A stretch of 64,000 bases of DNA from Undibacterium hunanense (GCF_014284335.1 NZ_JACOGF010000007.1:124001-188000); one strand, 5' to 3'; positions 36,121 through 46,157 are shown, numbered from the stretch's first letter. Notes: generated by a model from the letters alone, not told the origin. Program-made: numbers and translations.

Positions 36121-37563
36121 ATGGACGCCGTAAAAGAACAGCAGGCAGTAGAACAAAGCCCGGTCTGGCCGCAACTGGCGCTGGAGCGTAGCCGTCAGGC
36201 CAGTCTGGTCGACCAGATTGTGCAAGAGGTAACGCGGCTGGTACGCCAGAATCACTTGCCGCTGGGCAGCAAGATGCCTTCGGTGCGTCAGTTTGCCAAA
36301 TGCAATGCGGTCAGCACCTTTACAGTTGTGGAATCTTACGAGCGGCTGATTACCCTGGGCTTGCTCAGTTCTCGCCGTGGTTCTGGTTATTTTGTCACCA
36401 AACCGGCCTGTACACCACAGCCGCTGGCGCAGGTGGCGGTACCCAGCGCTTTGGATGCGTTGAGCCCGGATCTGTATTCTGGCGTATCCAGCGCCCTGCC
36501 CGTGGGTTCAGGCTGGTTGCCACCGGAATGGTATGGCGATGATATTTTGCTGGATGCGCTGAAACAATCGATGCGCATCCCTACCCAGCGCCTGCGCGGT
36601 TATGGCAACCCTCTGGGCTTTCCCAGCCTGCGCCAGCACCTTGCCAGCAGTTTGTCGCAGGAACTGTTCAGTGTGGATTCAGAACAGATTTTGCTGACCC
36701 ATGGTGCTACCCATGGTTTTGACCTGATCTTGCGCACGCTATGCAAGCCGGGTGACACTGTACTGGTCGAAGACCCCGGTTACAGCAATCTGTTGTCCCT
36801 CATACGCCATCACGGTTGCATACCGATAGGCATCGCCCGCGATGAACAGGGGCTGAACCTCGATAGCCTGCTGGAAAAAGCCCTGCTGCACCAGCCCAAG
36901 TTGATGTTTGTCAACACTGTGCTGCAAAACCCCCTGGGCACCAGCCTGACACCCAGCCAGGCGCACCGTCTGCTTGCGCTGGCGGAGCAGTTTGATTTCT
37001 GGCTGGTCGAAGATGATATCTATCGTGAACTGTGCCCACGGCCAGAACCTTCGCTGGCGGCGCTGGATGGCTTGCGCCGCGTGATACGGGTAGGCAGTTT
37101 TTCCAAGACACTGTCACCTACCCTGCGCGTAGGCTCAGTCTGTGCATCGCATTCACTGATAGGTGAATTGCTGAGGGTGAAGATGCTGGCCGGCCTAACC
37201 ACTTCCGAAATCAATGAACGTGCGGTACTGCATGCGATCAGTTCACGCCTGTACCGGCGTATGCTGGAAAAACTCAAACGCCAGTTGGAAACATCACGCA
37301 ATGCCAGCATGGACATGTTGCTGGCCGCCGGTTTGACACCTTTGGCCGTACCACGTGGCGGCATGTTCATCAGCGCTGGCTGGAAGGACAGCAAGGCGAA
37401 TGCCAGCGATATCGCACGCCAGGCTTTGCAGGAGGGCATTTTGCTGGCACCGGATGAATTTTTTAGTCTGCATGCGAATGAACACCCGTGGTTCCGTTTC
37501 AATATCGCCTACAGCGATGCGGATGTACTGAAAAACTTTTTGATGAAGCAGCGTCATGGATAG
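36121..37563 (+). CDS. MocR/PdxR-type GntR regulator with aminotransferase domain
   Basis: A 480-residue transcription regulator. Residues ~25-95 form a GntR winged helix (LPLGSKMPSVRQFAK, VVESYERLITLGLL, RRGSGYFV). Residues ~120-475 resemble class I aminotransferases, with the PLP Lys in VGSFSKTLSPTLRVG and VEDPGYSN/LVEDDIYREL. GAGGAG lies seven bases upstream of the ATG. It is divergent from the aminotransferase-mmsA operon and overlaps the rutR-like gene by 8 bases. MocR proteins often sense amino compounds through PLP, so beta-alanine or a related amine is a plausible ligand (inference). Confidence 0.9.
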   Translation: MDAVKEQQAVEQSPVWPQLALERSRQASLVDQIVQEVTRLVRQNHLPLGSKMPSVRQFAKCNAVSTFTVVESYERLITLGLLSSRRGSGYFVTKPACTPQPLAQVAVPSALDALSPDLYSGVSSALPVGSGWLPPEWYGDDILLDALKQSMRIPTQRLRGYGNPLGFPSLRQHLASSLSQELFSVDSEQILLTHGATHGFDLILRTLCKPGDTVLVEDPGYSNLLSLIRHHGCIPIGIARDEQGLNLDSLLEKALLHQPKLMFVNTVLQNPLGTSLTPSQAHRLLALAEQFDFWLVEDDIYRELCPRPEPSLAALDGLRRVIRVGSFSKTLSPTLRVGSVCASHSLIGELLRVKMLAGLTTSEINERAVLHAISSRLYRRMLEKLKRQLETSRNASMDMLLAAGLTPLAVPRGGMFISAGWKDSKANASDIARQALQEGILLAPDEFFSLHANEHPWFRFNIAYSDADVLKNFLMKQRHG

Positions 37564-38179
37564 GGCGCCAGACAAACTGACGCGCTCGCGCGATGCACTG
37601 GAAGCACGCATTGTGCAGGCTGCGGTGGAGGTATTTGCCGAAGCCGGATATGCCGGTAGTTCGCTGGCGTCCATCGCTGAACGGGCGGGTCTTTCCAAGC
37701 AGAATTTGCTGTATTACTTTTCTACCAAGCAGATCCTTTATGAAAAGGTATTGGACCAGGTGCTGGATCAGTGGCTGGAACGCATGAATATCCTGGCCGA
37801 CCCGGACCAGGACCCGGCGCAGCTATTGCGCAACTATATAGCTGCCAAGCTGCGCTTTTCGCGTGAACAGCCGCAGGCTTCGCGCGTGTATGCGATGGAA
37901 GTCATCAGTGGTGCACCGGTGTATGCAGAAACCATGCGGAATAAAATTTTGCCACTGCTGCAAAAAGATATCGCGGTGTTTGAAGCCTGGATAGCCGCTG
38001 GCAAGATCGCTGCCGTCAATACCACGCACCTGCTGTTTGCGATCTGGGCCATGACACAATCATATGCCGATTTTTCTGCCCAGATGAGCCTGGTGCTGGG
38101 TCACAGCCCTTTGAATGAACATGATTTCCAGGAAGCAGAGAAAATGATCGTGGAAATGGTACTCAATCACGTTTGCTGA
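37556..38179 (+). CDS. rutR: TetR-family regulator, RutR-like
   Basis: A 207-residue TetR-type repressor. The N-terminal helix-turn-helix (~15-65) reads VEVFAEAGYAGSSLASIAERAGLSKQ followed by NLLYYFSTKQILYE. The SKQNLLYYF recognition helix and the C-terminal domain (LRFSREQPQASRVYAMEVI, FAIWAMTQSYADF) are those of RutR, the regulator that in E. coli releases DNA on binding uracil or thymine. Translation starts within the last codons of the mocR-like gene. A matching RutR-type dyad lies at 35871 and a strong intrinsic terminator follows. Regulation of the pyrimidine operons here is therefore well supported, though not proven. Confidence 0.87.
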   Translation: MDRAPDKLTRSRDALEARIVQAAVEVFAEAGYAGSSLASIAERAGLSKQNLLYYFSTKQILYEKVLDQVLDQWLERMNILADPDQDPAQLLRNYIAAKLRFSREQPQASRVYAMEVISGAPVYAETMRNKILPLLQKDIAVFEAWIAAGKIAAVNTTHLLFAIWAMTQSYADFSAQMSLVLGHSPLNEHDFQEAEKMIVEMVLNHVC

Positions 38180-38208
38180 TCCTGAAAAATTATATTTTCC
38201 CCATCCGG

Positions 38209-38240
38209 ATGTCTGCTTGCCCAAGCAGACATTTTTATTT
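38209..38240 (+). terminator. Intrinsic terminator of the mocR-rutR unit
   Basis: A perfect 11-bp stem (ATGTCTGCTTG/CAAGCAGACAT) with a two-base formal loop is followed by TTTTTATTT, 29 bases after the rutR-like stop. It directly abuts repeat copy 4. Confidence 0.88.
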
Positions 38241-38433
38241 AGGACTTACGCAAAACCGCCCCAGCTGCGTTGCAGCTCCTCTCCTAGGAGCCGCGTACTA
38301 AAGTACTGTCTTCGTCGCTACGGTGTAGTCGGGGTTTCAGACAACATGTTGTCTGCCGACGTAACTAACCTCCCCTGCAAGGGAGGTTTCCTAAAAGCGT
38401 TAGCCTTGCTGGGACAATTTTGCGTAAGTCCTA
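38240..38433. repeat. Palindromic repeat element, copy 4 (194 bp), with a nested insertion
   Basis: TAGGACTTACGCAAAA ends, a C-type left arm, a T-type right arm and the GTACTAAAGTAC core define the same family. Compared with the 103-bp copies it has about 81 extra bases at ~38322-38402. The insert holds an 18-bp perfect palindrome, CAGACAACATGTTGTCTG (38338-38355), flanked by GTCGG/CCGAC, and a hairpin AACCTCCC/GGGAGGTT (38367-38388). A smaller CTCTCCTAGGAG insertion lies on the left side of the core. Confidence 0.88.
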
Positions 38434-38661
38434 TTATTTTAAAAAGAGATATTTACAACACGGTCAACAATTGTGAACAAGACTTGCCAGCCATCAACAA
38501 GAGTGGCAGGATGTTAGCAGTCACCTATGGTCGCCCGCAACGTCACGCACGCAACGTCACGCACCGTCAGTAGCGCAGCAGGTCCATATTCAATACAGGT
38601 TCAGCACAGATTCAAATTAGCAGGTTCAGCAGCAAGCAACAAACCATGACCGGGGGAGTGT

Positions 38662-40296
38662 ATGAATCACGAACAGGGATCAGAAGAAGACTGGATCATC
38701 GAAGATGATACGCATGACAAGTCGCAGGAACAGCTTGATGCTTCTTTTGAAAACCGACCCTGGCGCCTGCTGATTGTTGATGACGAAGAAGACATCCACG
38801 CCGTCACCCGCCTTGCCCTGAACAATATCGTCTTCAAGGGACGTCATCTAGACATTCTGTCTGCCCACAGTGCGGCCCAGGCCTTTGAAATACTCAGCAG
38901 AGAAATCGACATCAACCTGATCTTGCTGGACGTGGTAATGGAAACCGAAGACGCCGGTCTGCGTCTGGTAAAACGCATACGCGAAGAACTCAAGAATCAG
39001 ATGGTGCGCATCGTATTGCGTACCGGCCAGCCAGGCCAGGCACCAGAAAAAAGTGTCATCGTCGATTACGATATCAACGACTATAAAACCAAGACCGAAC
39101 TGACGACGCAACGCCTGTTCACCACCGTGATTGCCTCGCTGCGTGCATATGAGGGCCTGCTGTCGATAGAACGCAGCCGCGTGGGCCTGACCCGCATCTT
39201 GCAGGCATCGGCCAATCTGTATGAATTGAAATCGCTGAAGGAATTTGCATCTGGCGTGTTGAACCAGATCGGTGCCATTCTGGATGTGGGGGCAGACGGG
39301 GTGTTGTGCCTGTCGCGCAATTCGGCCTGCGCTAGCCCGGGCAGTATTCCTGCCGGCAGCAATGGTACGTCGCTGAACACCAGCATCATTGCTGCCACCG
39401 GCAGTTACAGCGACTGGGCTGGCCTTGATCGCCTGCCACCTGATTGCGAATGGACAGCCATCGTTGAAAAAGCCTTTTTCGAAAAGAAAAGCCAGTTCCA
39501 GCATCCTGTTGATGTATTGTTCATCCACACCCGGCAGGGACATGAATTCGCCATCCTGGTGACACCACCATGGCCATTGGGACAAATGCAGCGCGACCTG
39601 CTGGAATTATTCTGCGACCGCATTGCCGCTGCCTTTGATAATCGTTACCTGAACGAGCAATTGCAAAGAGCCCAGGAAGCATCGGTGGTGGCCCTGACCG
39701 ACCTGGCAGAATCACGCGATACCGATACCGGTGGCCATGTGCAGCGCGTCTGCAAGCTGACCAATGCCATCGCGGCAGAATTGAAACGGCGTGACAGTTT
39801 TCCGTCCGACCTGACGCCGCAGTTCATGGAGATGGTGGGTATCGCCAGCATTCTGCATGATGTCGGCAAGGTAGCAACGCCGGATGCCGTATTGCTGAAA
39901 GCTGGCAGCCATGACAGCAGTGAAAGAAAAATCATGGAATACCATGCGCTGGCTGGCGAAACAGTACTGGCACGCGCCGCCACGATGGTGGATGGCGTCA
40001 GTTACCTGACGTATGGCTCACAGATAGCCGGCAGCCATCATGAGCATTTTGACGGGCAGGGCTATCCTCGCCACCTGAAAGGCGCGGATATCCCGCTGTC
40101 AGCCCGTATTGTTGCGGTGGTGGATGTGTTTGACGCCCTGCTGCACCGCCGCCCCTACAAGGAACCTTGGTCGCTCAAGGACACCATCGAATACATCAAA
40201 TCCCGCAGCGGCAAGCAGTTTGACCCGGCCGTGGTGGATGCCCTGATCCATTACATCAGCACCGAACAGCCTGACTGGGTCGCTGACGGCGAGTAA
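38662..40296 (+). CDS. Response regulator with HD-GYP domain (REC-DUF3369-HD-GYP)
   Basis: A 544-residue cytoplasmic c-di-GMP phosphodiesterase controlled by phosphorylation. The receiver domain (~33-160) has the acidic DDEED pair, phospho-acceptor Asp in LILLDVVM and the Lys in DYKTKTELT. A GAF-like DUF3369 linker (~175-340) follows, then an HD-GYP domain with SRDTDTGGH, ILHDVGKVATPD and HHEHFDGQGYP. All catalytic motifs are intact. The start is preceded by GGGGGAG. No histidine kinase gene is adjacent. The stop is 4 bases from the convergent MerR gene. Confidence 0.93.
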   Translation: MNHEQGSEEDWIIEDDTHDKSQEQLDASFENRPWRLLIVDDEEDIHAVTRLALNNIVFKGRHLDILSAHSAAQAFEILSREIDINLILLDVVMETEDAGLRLVKRIREELKNQMVRIVLRTGQPGQAPEKSVIVDYDINDYKTKTELTTQRLFTTVIASLRAYEGLLSIERSRVGLTRILQASANLYELKSLKEFASGVLNQIGAILDVGADGVLCLSRNSACASPGSIPAGSNGTSLNTSIIAATGSYSDWAGLDRLPPDCEWTAIVEKAFFEKKSQFQHPVDVLFIHTRQGHEFAILVTPPWPLGQMQRDLLELFCDRIAAAFDNRYLNEQLQRAQEASVVALTDLAESRDTDTGGHVQRVCKLTNAIAAELKRRDSFPSDLTPQFMEMVGIASILHDVGKVATPDAVLLKAGSHDSSERKIMEYHALAGETVLARAATMVDGVSYLTYGSQIAGSHHEHFDGQGYPRHLKGADIPLSARIVAVVDVFDALLHRRPYKEPWSLKDTIEYIKSRSGKQFDPAVVDALIHYISTEQPDWVADGE

Positions 40297-40300
40297 TTAC

Positions 40301-40753
40301 TCACAAGTCCTGGCTATGGCATGCCATGCCGTCAGTTGGTTTTCTGCTGGCCAGCGCCTGTATGATGGGGCACTGCGCTTGCTGATCCGATGAAGCACAT
40401 TGCCGTATCAAACCAGTCAGCATATCTTCCATGCGATGCAGGTCAGCCAGTTTGGCTTGCACCTGCGTCAAACGTTCTTGCGCCACATCGCGTATCGCCT
40501 GCCTGTCATTACCATCTTCCAGCGTCAGCAGATTGGCGATTTCATCCAGGCTGAAACCCAGTTCCTGCGCCCGCTTGATAAACCGTATGCGTTCGGCCAG
40601 ATTGGCTGGATAAGTCCGGAAACCAGTGGCAACCTCGGGCACCGGCAACAGATTACGACGCTGGTAATAGCGTATGGTTTCCACGCCGACACCGGCCGCT
40701 TTAGCCAATTGCCCTATCGTATATTGATCTGCATCATGATCTGTATCAAACAT
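40301..40753 (-). CDS. MerR-family metal-responsive regulator
   Basis: A 150-residue MerR-type activator. The DNA-binding region (~10-75) is [26 protein letters not shown], followed by [25 protein letters not shown] and the dimer helix. The metal loop has two Cys in [10 protein letters not shown] (C-x8-C), the spacing of MerR/ZntR/PbrR rather than the C-x7-C of CueR. The third Cys that divalent-metal sensors carry at the start of the dimer helix is absent (EDGNDRQ). The ATG at 40753 fits the family length. It is divergent from the copper-type ATPase gene, whose MerR-type promoter lies in the 82-bp gap, so that gene is the likely target. The metal is probably Cu(I) or Ag(I) from context. Confidence 0.88.
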   Translation of the reverse strand: MFDTDHDADQYTIGQLAKAAGVGVETIRYYQRRNLLPVPEVATGFRTYPANLAERIRFIKRAQELGFSLDEIANLLTLEDGNDRQAIRDVAQERLTQVQAKLADLHRMEDMLTGLIRQCASSDQQAQCPIIQALASRKPTDGMACHSQDL

Positions 40754-40766
40754 CGCTGAAAAGTCC

Positions 40767-40798
40767 TTGACTCTGTTCCTGGGTACGGAGTCTATGAT
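40767..40798 (+). promoter_or_regulatory. MerR-type promoter of the metal ATPase gene
   Basis: A -35 box TTGACT (40767-40772) and a -10 box TATGAT (40793-40798) are 20 bases apart, the overlong spacing typical of MerR-activated promoters. A dyad, GACTC...GAGTC (40769-40773 and 40788-40792), spans the spacer as a MerR operator should. It is 38 bases upstream of the chosen ATPase start. Confidence 0.8.
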
Positions 40799-40835
40799 AA
40801 GGCAATCAAACAAATTATGTAGTGGAGGACTGGAA

Positions 40836-43517
40836 ATGACGCAAGATCATCAAGAGCACCAGCATGGTGATAGTTGCTGTGGACACAAGCATAGCGCAGA
40901 ACCCGCAGCAGAAAAGAAGTACACAGACCCGGTCTGCGGTATGCAAGTCAGCAAGAATCCAGAGAAAACGGCCCGTTTCCAGGGTATTGCCTACTATTTT
41001 TGCAGTAATTCCTGCGTCAGCAAGTTCAATGCGACGCCGGAAAACTATATCAAGGCAAAAAAGATCATAGCCATGGGTAGCGTAGGTACGGCTACAGTCG
41101 CTACTGCTGTATCGACCAGCACCAAAGAAGCAGCATCCTGCTGTGGCGCTGGCGCAGATGTTGGTGCAGATGTTGGCGCTGATGCTGGCGATACTATGCA
41201 AAGCGACGCCCAGGGCGAGCACCAAGACCCTGTGTGTGGCATGCGCGTGAATGCTGACAGCAAGCACCAGTTGGTGCATGAAGGCCAAAGCTATTATTTT
41301 TGCTGTAATTCTTGCCTGGAAAAATTCCGCAAAGACCCTGCTGCCTGGCTGGACCCGGCCAAACGCCCTGCGCCCAAGGCGGTGGCAAAAGATGCGATAT
41401 TCACCTGTCCCATGCATCTGGAAATTGAACAGATCGGCCCAGGCACCTGCCCCCTGTGCGGCATGGCACTGGAACCAAAAGAAGCCAGCATGGAAGAAGA
41501 CACCAGCGAGCTTGATGACATGCGGCGTCGCTTCAAGTTCAGTCTGGTGCTGAGCGTGCCACTGCTGATCATGACCATGGGTGATATGTTGCCTGGCGTG
41601 TCTTTTCACGGGCTATTGGGTATGACGGTCTACAACTGGCTGCAGTTCCTGCTGGCGACACCTGTCGTGCTGTGGGCTGGTCTGCCATTTTTTGAGCGGG
41701 CGCTGGCGTCCTTCAAGAGCATGCATCTGAACATGTTCAGCCTGATCGGTGTAGGTACGGCAGCAGCTTATCTGTTCAGCCTGGTCGCATTATTATTGCC
41801 GGATGCCTTGCCAGCCGCCTTCAAGATGGATGGCATGGCACCGCTGTATTTTGAGGCGGCTGCGGTCATCATTTGCCTGGTCTTGCTGGGCCAGGTACTG
41901 GAACTGCGTGCGCGTTCACAAACCAATGCAGCCATCAAGGCATTGCTGGGCCTGACACCGGCGACAGCAATACGGATTGCTGATGATGGCAGCGAGGCTG
42001 AAATCACGCTTGATCAGGTGCTGGTCGGTGACCGTTTGCGCGTCAAACCGGGCGCCCATATCCCGGTTGACGGGGTATTGCTGGATGGTCATAGCAATGT
42101 GGATGAAGCCATGCTGACCGGGGAACCGCTGCCAGTCAGTAAACAAGTCGGGGACAAGCTCAGCGCTGGCACCATCAACCAGCAAGGTAGTTTCAGCATG
42201 CAGGCGCAGCGCATAGGCAAAGATACTTTGCTGGCCAGTATTATTGATCTGGTCAATCAGGCCGGGCGTTCACGCGCACCAATACAGAAACTGGCCGACC
42301 AGGTATCGGGCTGGTTTGTGCCGGGTGTGATAGCTGCTGCCGTGCTGGCATTTGCTGGCTGGGCTGCGTGGGGACCAGCACCGGCACTGGCGAATGGTTT
42401 GATGGCCGCCGTATCGGTACTGATCATTGCCTGCCCTTGTGCACTGGGCCTGGCGACACCGATATCAGTCACGGTAGGTATAGGCCGCGGCGCGCATGAT
42501 GGCGTATTGATCAAGGATGCTGAAGCACTGGAGAGGCTGGAAAAAATCGATACCCTGGTGATAGATAAAACCGGCACGCTGACCGAGGGCAAGCCAAGCA
42601 TGCAAAACTTTAAAGTTGTAGCGGGTGAAGTTGTAGCGGGTGAACCGGAAGCTGATTTGCTGGCACTGGCAATGACGCTGGAACAGCGCAGTGAACATCC
42701 GGTCGCGCATGCCATCGTCAGCTATGCAGAAGCACGTGGCAGCAAAGCAGTCAGCATCAGCGATTTCATGTCCGTCACTGGCAAGGGTGTCAGTGCCAAT
42801 ATTGATGGCAAAGCAGTATTGCTGGGTAATCCGGCGCTGCTGAAAGAGCATGCAATAGCCATGCAGGAATTTGAACCACAAGTTGCGGCATGGCAGGCAC
42901 TGGGCCATACGGTCATGCTGATGGCCGTTGATCAAAAAGTGGTGGCCTTGCTGAGTGTGGCCGACAAGATCAAGGCCAACAGCAAGGAAGCCATCGCACA
43001 ATTACAGCAACAGGGCATGCATATCATCGTGCTGACAGGTGACAATGCCATCTCGGCACAGGCGGTAGCCAAACAACTGGGGCTGGATGATGTACGGGCC
43101 GACCTGCTGCCAGCTGACAAGTTCCGCATCGTTCAGGAACTTCAGGCCCAGGGTCGCGTGGTTGCCATGGCAGGTGATGGCATCAATGATGCCCCGGCAC
43201 TGGCCCAGGCTGATGTCGGCATTGCCATGGGCAGTGGCACCGATGTCGCCATGCACAGCGCCCATGTGGTGCTGGTGAAAGGCGATTTACGCGGCATTGT
43301 GAAAGCACGCTCCCTCAGCCAGCAAGCCATGAAGAATATACGGCAAAACCTGTTCTTTGCCTTTGCCTATAATTTTGTCGGTGTGCCTGTCGCTGCCGGG
43401 CTCCTGTATCCGTGGTTCGACATTTTGCTCAGCCCCATGATCGCCAGTGCCGCGATGAGCCTGAGTTCGGTATCGGTGATCAGCAATGCGCTGCGTCTGC
43501 GCAAGGCAAAATTGTAG
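40836..43517 (+). CDS. P1B-type copper-transporting ATPase with two YHS domains
   Basis: An ~893-residue inner-membrane pump that exports Cu(I), possibly Ag(I). A His/Cys-rich N-terminus ([15 protein letters not shown]) precedes two YHS domains (TDPVCGM...YYFCSNSC and DPVCGM...YYFCCNSC), a Cys-rich linker ([18 protein letters not shown]) and a heavy-metal-binding module (TCPMHLEI...CPLCGM). The ATPase follows, with membrane motif [10 protein letters not shown], phosphorylation site DKTGTLTEG and [10 protein letters not shown]. There is no classic HMA (GMxCxxC) domain. ATG 40836 has GGAGG ten bases upstream; an upstream in-frame start at 40767 lies inside the promoter. Two YHS domains in tandem are less usual than one. 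The MerR regulator is divergent. Confidence 0.92.
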   Translation: MTQDHQEHQHGDSCCGHKHSAEPAAEKKYTDPVCGMQVSKNPEKTARFQGIAYYFCSNSCVSKFNATPENYIKAKKIIAMGSVGTATVATAVSTSTKEAASCCGAGADVGADVGADAGDTMQSDAQGEHQDPVCGMRVNADSKHQLVHEGQSYYFCCNSCLEKFRKDPAAWLDPAKRPAPKAVAKDAIFTCPMHLEIEQIGPGTCPLCGMALEPKEASMEEDTSELDDMRRRFKFSLVLSVPLLIMTMGDMLPGVSFHGLLGMTVYNWLQFLLATPVVLWAGLPFFERALASFKSMHLNMFSLIGVGTAAAYLFSLVALLLPDALPAAFKMDGMAPLYFEAAAVIICLVLLGQVLELRARSQTNAAIKALLGLTPATAIRIADDGSEAEITLDQVLVGDRLRVKPGAHIPVDGVLLDGHSNVDEAMLTGEPLPVSKQVGDKLSAGTINQQGSFSMQAQRIGKDTLLASIIDLVNQAGRSRAPIQKLADQVSGWFVPGVIAAAVLAFAGWAAWGPAPALANGLMAAVSVLIIACPCALGLATPISVTVGIGRGAHDGVLIKDAEALERLEKIDTLVIDKTGTLTEGKPSMQNFKVVAGEVVAGEPEADLLALAMTLEQRSEHPVAHAIVSYAEARGSKAVSISDFMSVTGKGVSANIDGKAVLLGNPALLKEHAIAMQEFEPQVAAWQALGHTVMLMAVDQKVVALLSVADKIKANSKEAIAQLQQQGMHIIVLTGDNAISAQAVAKQLGLDDVRADLLPADKFRIVQELQAQGRVVAMAGDGINDAPALAQADVGIAMGSGTDVAMHSAHVVLVKGDLRGIVKARSLSQQAMKNIRQNLFFAFAYNFVGVPVAAGLLYPWFDILLSPMIASAAMSLSSVSVISNALRLRKAKL

Positions 43518-43664
43518 GCAAGTTCAGGGGGATATCTGGAAACAGTGAAGGAGTCATGTCGCTATTTTCATGCCACAAGTTTCGTGCGACAAGTCAGGCA
43601 TTGCGGCAGGAACAGGTAAAATACGCGCCTGTCCCTGTTATTGCCTACCTAACAAGAAAAATTC

Positions 43665-44585
43665 ATGCGTCTTTCCATCCTGGCTTTTTGTATCCCTGCC
43701 CTGCTCTTCTGTTCTGCCCACGCTACCGATAATACGAAGCAAGCTGGCAAAAAACCGCCGATAAAACCCGTCAGCGTGACAGTGTATGTGGCCGGTGATA
43801 TAGCTGATTGCAGAAAAAAACCTGCTGAAGAAAGCATGGCGGCAAGGACCGCAGAGCTGATCGCTGCCGGGCTGGATAAGGATAAGACTGCCCGGGCCAT
43901 CACCCTGGGTGATAACACTTATCCTGTCGGTAACCCCAGTGAATTCACCAAATGTTATGACCCGACCTGGGGTCGTTTCAAGGACAAGACCCTGCCTTCT
44001 CCCGGCAACCATGATTACGGCATGCCCAAGGCTTTGGGCTATTACAATTATTTCGGTGACCTGGCCGGGCCGGATCGGCGCGGCTATTATGCGACGCGAC
44101 TGGGCAAATGGCAGATACTGTCACTCAACAGCAATCTGGACCAACCACAGATGCAGGCACAACTAAGCTGGCTGAAAGAAGAACTGGCCAACAACAAACA
44201 AAGCTGCACGCTGGCATTCTGGCATCATCCGGTCTATAGCTCAGGTGGCCACGGCAACAATGAAAACATGCAAGCTGCCTGGAAAATGCTCGCGGCAGCC
44301 AAAGCGGATATTGTACTGACTTCGCATGACCATGATTACGAACGCTTTGCGCCGCTGGATGCCAATGGCGACCGCGACGACAAGCAAGGCATACGCAGCT
44401 TTGTAGTCGGCACTGGCGGTGCCAAACTGACGCCCATGTTTTTACCCAAGGGGTCAACTGAAATCCGCGACAATTCCACCCATGGGGTACTGAAGCTGAG
44501 CCTGCATGACAAGTCTTACGAATGGGAATTTTTGCCAGTACCAGGACAGAGTTTCACCGACAAGGGTAAGGGTAGCTGTCATTAG
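43665..44585 (+). CDS. Exported metallophosphoesterase (purple-acid-phosphatase-like)
   Basis: A 306-residue periplasmic or secreted phosphatase. The signal peptide (MRLSILAFCIPALLFCSAHA) is followed by the metallophosphatase motifs GDIADC, GDNTYPVG, PSPGNHDYG, FWHHPVYSSGGHG and SHDHDYERF, giving a complete two-metal site. The substrate is unknown; relatives act on phosphomonoesters. It stands alone, 147 bases after the ATPase gene, with no clear operon partner. Confidence 0.9.
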   Translation: MRLSILAFCIPALLFCSAHATDNTKQAGKKPPIKPVSVTVYVAGDIADCRKKPAEESMAARTAELIAAGLDKDKTARAITLGDNTYPVGNPSEFTKCYDPTWGRFKDKTLPSPGNHDYGMPKALGYYNYFGDLAGPDRRGYYATRLGKWQILSLNSNLDQPQMQAQLSWLKEELANNKQSCTLAFWHHPVYSSGGHGNNENMQAAWKMLAAAKADIVLTSHDHDYERFAPLDANGDRDDKQGIRSFVVGTGGAKLTPMFLPKGSTEIRDNSTHGVLKLSLHDKSYEWEFLPVPGQSFTDKGKGSCH

Positions 44586-44763
44586 GCCTGGTAAGTGCTA
44601 CTCGCAGGTTTCAGTATACGTCTTGTGTGATAAGCCTCATTTACGAATTGGATCAGGCTAAAGAAAATTTTTGAACTATACTCAAGTACGGCTCAACGAC
44701 TTGATTGCATGACTGCAGCAGGTCGTCGTTTCCCGCGTCCGCCAGGCGCATACAGGGGTCGTC

Positions 44764-45804
44764 ATGCATATAGAAGAAACACTCAGGCTGGATTTCAAGG
44801 ATGTGTTGATACGTCCTAAACGTTCCACCCTTACCTCCCGTTCCCAGGTCAATCTGGAACGCGAATTCATATTCCATCATTCGCGCAAGACTTATCACGG
44901 CATTCCCATCATTGCAGCAAACATGGATTCCACCGGCACCATGGAAATGGCAGAGGCACTGGAACAGCACCAGTTATCGGTAGCGCTGCACAAGCATTAT
45001 GATGAAGACGTGCTGGTCGATTATTTTTCTGCGCTGCAAAAGAAATCCACGGCCTTTTATTCCATGGGCATCACGCAATCCGATTTTGAGAAATTTTCAG
45101 CAGTCATGGCACGGGCGCGCAATGCCATCGAATATGTCTGCATCGATGTGGCGAATGGCTACACGGAAGGCTTTATCAATTTCGTGAAAAAAGTCCGCAC
45201 CACCTACCCGCACCTGACCATCATGGCTGGCAATGTGGTGACTGGTGATATTACCGAAGAACTGATACTCGCTGGTGCCGATATCGTCAAGGTGGGCATA
45301 GGACCAGGCTCGGTCTGTACCACACGCAAGATGACGGGTGTAGGCTATCCGCAATTGTCTGCTGTCATAGAATGCGCCGATGCAGCACATGGCCTGGGCG
45401 GGCAGATTTGTGCCGATGGCGGCTGTGTCGTACCGGGTGACCTGGCCAAGGCTTTTGGCGCCGGTGCCGACTTCATCATGCTGGGCGGCATGCTGGCCGG
45501 ACATGACGAATGTGCAGGTGATCTGGTGGAACGTGATGGTCAGCAGTTCAAACGCTTTTACGGCATGAGCAGCCGCGCAGCCATGGATAAATATGCGGGC
45601 GGTGTGGCCAAATACCGCGCGTCAGAAGGCAAGGAAGTGCTGATCCCTTATCGCGGTGCGGTGGAAAACACCCTACAGGATATTTTGGGTGGTGTGCGTT
45701 CGGCCTGCACCTATGTAGGTGCACACAAATTGAAGGAGCTGACCAAGCGCACTACCTTCATACGCGTAACTCAGCAATTGAATGAAGTCTTCGGGAAATC
45801 CTGA
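44764..45804 (+). CDS. guaC: GMP reductase
   Basis: A 346-residue cytoplasmic enzyme that converts GMP to IMP with NADPH for purine salvage. It follows E. coli GuaC along its length: [25 protein letters not shown], the catalytic Cys in [21 protein letters not shown] and FYGMSS. No CBS domains are present, which separates it from IMP dehydrogenase. The 178-bp upstream region shows no riboswitch that I recognise. An intrinsic terminator follows 67 bases after the stop. Confidence 0.96.
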   Translation: MHIEETLRLDFKDVLIRPKRSTLTSRSQVNLEREFIFHHSRKTYHGIPIIAANMDSTGTMEMAEALEQHQLSVALHKHYDEDVLVDYFSALQKKSTAFYSMGITQSDFEKFSAVMARARNAIEYVCIDVANGYTEGFINFVKKVRTTYPHLTIMAGNVVTGDITEELILAGADIVKVGIGPGSVCTTRKMTGVGYPQLSAVIECADAAHGLGGQICADGGCVVPGDLAKAFGAGADFIMLGGMLAGHDECAGDLVERDGQQFKRFYGMSSRAAMDKYAGGVAKYRASEGKEVLIPYRGAVENTLQDILGGVRSACTYVGAHKLKELTKRTTFIRVTQQLNEVFGKS

Positions 45805-45870
45805 TGCTCCAGGAATGCAGTCGCATCCTGCGCTGAATTATTTATATCATTTCATCTCATTTTTACAGAC

Positions 45871-45904
45871 AAAAGCCAGGCTGAATAAAGCTTGGCTTTT
45901 TTAC
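45871..45904. terminator. Intrinsic terminator after guaC
   Basis: AAAAGCCAGGCT and AAGCTTGGCTTTT form a ~12-bp stem with one G.U pair and a short loop, followed by TTTTTT. The A-run on the other side means it could also work in reverse. Confidence 0.85.
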
Positions 45905-46028
45905 ATTATTTTCCAGGTCCGGCCAGACTCATAATATGCAGTTAAAACAATTTACGCAGTTTTTGGCACAGTTCCTGCATGGAAATGAACAAAACTGTGA
46001 TTTTGATGCCTGAATTTTCACATTTTCC

Positions 46029-46157
46029 AATCACTTCCGTGATTTGATTATTGCCATGGAGTTACTTCCATGGCAGCATAGCCACTCACATTAGTGAAAA
46101 TTTTCTTGGCACCTGGCCAATTGGCCTTGCACTGCAAGATGGCAAGAATGTCTGCCA
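46029..46157. other. Noncoding leader packed with short dyads
   Basis: Upstream of the TonB-domain gene, seven inverted repeats lie within 130 bases: AATCAC/GTGATT (46029-46044), TGCCATGGA/TCCATGGCA (46052-46075), CACT/AGTG (46083-46096), GAAAATTTTC (46096-46105), GGCCAATTGGCC (46115-46126), CTTGCA/TGCAAG (46126-46138) and TGGCA/TGCCA (46140-46157). No convincing coding frame exists. It may be a structured 5' leader or a small RNA. Confidence 0.45.

Noticed and set aside
44586-44763. Purine riboswitch upstream of guaC
   Set aside because: No conserved purine-aptamer core or adjacent terminator could be found.
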